A stretch of DNA of 5,601 bases from Sedimentisphaerales bacterium. GTDB taxonomy: Bacteria; Planctomycetota; Phycisphaerae; Sedimentisphaerales; SG8-4. The stretch covers positions 1 to 5,601 of the forward strand of contig JAFGCA010000590.1 in assembly GCA_016932895.1 (NCBI GenBank), in the 5' to 3' direction. A program made the position numbers and the translations under genes. Under the pieces are notes generated by a model, which ran no database searches, had not been told where the DNA came from, and saw only the letters and a list, made by a program, of their open reading frames with translations. Below, piece by piece: positions 4,569 through 5,601 of the stretch; position 1 is the first letter of the stretch; each line of letters opens with the position of its first letter.

Positions 4569-5601
4569 ATGAAACCGTTGAGAAGAGATGCAATTGTGGG
4601 GGGGCTGGTCTGGCTGGTTGGGGCCGGTGCGTTCGGCGTTGCTGCGTTGGGACGCGAGGTGCCGCTGGCGATTCATCCGGCGGCGTTGGGAGCTGAGAAT
4701 GACGTTCTTTCCCTGCTGCCCAAGGCGGACGCGTTGATCGACGGCGACGCAGTCTCCTGGTACGAGAAGGCGGCCCAGGCGATGCCCAAGGAGTCCCGGG
4801 ACAAGCAGATCAGGCAGTGGCTGGATCTGCCGGTGGTGCAATTGCCGATGCAGCAGGCCGAGGCAGTGATCCAGGAGCACATGGACAGTCTGCGGGCCGT
4901 GGTGAAGGCGACGCGATGCAAGCAGTGCAACTGGCCGCAGTGGAAGCCCGGGACAACACCGCGGGATCTGAATCTGACCCCGTATCGCAAGCTCGCCTTC
5001 GTCGTGCGGCTGTGGGCTCGCCTGGAGATCGCGCGCGGCGGCCACGAGGGGGCGATGCTCGCCCTCCAGACGGGGTTCGGGATGGCGCGGCATCTCGCCC
5101 AGGCCCCGACCCTCGTCCAGGTTTTGGTCGGGATCGCCATCGCGGAGGTGGTACGCGCCGAGGCCGACCAATTCATTCAGACCGAGAACGCGCCGAACCT
5201 GTACTGGGCCGTGGCTCATTTGCCCAAACCCTTTGCGGATATCGAGAATGCGATTGCGACGGAGAAGAAAGCCGTCGCTGCGCAGGTGGACGAGGCGCTT
5301 TTCAAGCAGCTTGAGAGCCAGAACGCCGCTGCGTACGACAGGGTCCGGCAGATTGGGAGGCGGCTGGACAGTCACATCGGTGTCCTGCAATGCGCCGAGG
5401 CGGTCCGTTCGTACGCGGCCGCGCACGGGGGGCAATTGCCGCAGAACCTCAGCGACATCACCGGAGTCTCATTGCCCATCGATGCGATAAGCGGCAAGCC
5501 GTACGTCTACCGCAAAACGGGAGCCACCGCCGTACTCGAATCGACGGCGCCCGATGGCGAGGAAAAGGTCCAGATTCGCTACCTGATCAGCGTCAGGAAC
5601 T
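4569..5601 (+). CDS. Planctomycete-type exported hypothetical protein with CxxC and pseudopilin-like C-terminus (3' partial)
   Basis: The frame is open from ATG 4569 to the right edge, giving 344 residues without a stop. Basic MKPLRR is followed by a hydrophobic segment, residues 8-27, so the protein is exported or anchored by an N-terminal helix. Residues 45-115 look helical, with WYEKAA and a Gln/Glu-rich stretch. Cys117 and Cys120 form CKQC, followed by NWPQW. Residues 140-205 are helical (RLEIARGGHEGAMLALQTGF, then ARHLAQAPTLVQVLVGIAIA), and 208-224 read APNLYWAVAHLPKPFAD. I recall this order (a CxxCxW segment, an RLEIA helix, PTLIQ-LVG-AIA, then APNLYWAL-LP-P) from a large set of unnamed planctomycete proteins; I know no assigned function. 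Residues 274-325 (CAEAVRSYAAAHGGQLPQNL, a Pro-Ile-Asp turn, then GKPYVYRKTG) resemble the C-terminal part of type II secretion pseudopilins and related substrate-like domains, though the pilin N-terminal methylation helix is absent. The gene shares its reading frame with the protease gene upstream, separated by TGA 4356-4358 and 70 stop-free codons. Confidence 0.75.
   Translation, partial: MKPLRRDAIVGGLVWLVGAGAFGVAALGREVPLAIHPAALGAENDVLSLLPKADALIDGDAVSWYEKAAQAMPKESRDKQIRQWLDLPVVQLPMQQAEAVIQEHMDSLRAVVKATRCKQCNWPQWKPGTTPRDLNLTPYRKLAFVVRLWARLEIARGGHEGAMLALQTGFGMARHLAQAPTLVQVLVGIAIAEVVRAEADQFIQTENAPNLYWAVAHLPKPFADIENAIATEKKAVAAQVDEALFKQLESQNAAAYDRVRQIGRRLDSHIGVLQCAEAVRSYAAAHGGQLPQNLSDITGVSLPIDAISGKPYVYRKTGATAVLESTAPDGEEKVQIRYLISVRN

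Noticed and set aside
4817..5314. Plus-strand frame of 165 codons inside the last gene
   Set aside because: It is Gly/Arg/Ala-rich shadow sequence in another frame. The true frame here is the one starting at 4569, which has no stop before the window edge.
3795..5435. Minus-strand open frame of 546 codons across the protease gene and the last gene
   Set aside because: It spans two plus-strand genes and their gap, is rich in Arg, His, Pro and Gln as expected of shadow translation, and has no recognisable domain.
1..5601. A new defence, mobile or multi-gene system
   Set aside because: No transposase, integrase, nuclease, toxin-antitoxin pair, reverse transcriptase or CRISPR-like repeat was seen, and the genes present do not form a coherent cassette.

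Overview
The window is GC-rich and gene-dense, with every recognisable gene on the + strand. It looks like a planctomycete, most likely of the class Phycisphaerae. Three things point there: two neighbouring secreted enzymes end in dockerin-type calcium-binding repeats of the planctomycete style, the protein at the right edge resembles a large hypothetical family I know mainly from planctomycetes, and the clan AA retropepsin-like gene belongs to a family common in such genomes. The lineage is an inference from protein style, not from a marker gene.

Layout. Bases 3-848 hold the C-terminal part of a subtilisin-like (S8) secreted protease, cut by the left edge and ending in a complete two-repeat dockerin. 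After 62 bases comes 911-2332, a secreted calcineurin-like metallophosphoesterase with an Ig-like domain and a single dockerin half-repeat. These two may be co-transcribed and probably act outside the cytoplasm. A 228-base gap (2333-2560) carries a small hairpin, an 8-bp palindrome and, next to the following ribosome binding site, a copy of a dispersed repeat of the TGTCATCCTGA type. Bases 2561-3850 encode a complete class I dihydroorotase (pyrC, pyrimidine synthesis), with no other pyr gene in view. A 154-base gap with a possible promoter leads to 4005-4358, a small retropepsin-like aspartic protease with an unusual DGG in place of DTG/DSG. A 210-base gap, stop-free in the reading frame of the next gene and containing a 14-bp perfect palindrome, leads to 4569-5601. 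That last gene is a partial, membrane-anchored or exported planctomycete hypothetical protein with a CxxC motif and a pseudopilin-like C-terminal region; it runs off the right edge.

The genes do not form one obvious pathway: two extracytoplasmic enzymes, one housekeeping pyrimidine enzyme, one small protease-like protein and one uncharacterised exported protein. I see no phage, insertion sequence, CRISPR array, tRNA or rRNA, and no convincing new multi-gene system. The most interesting points are the altered protease motif, the repeat abutting the pyrC ribosome binding site, the altered first metal motif of the phosphoesterase, and the stop-free leader with a palindrome before the last gene.
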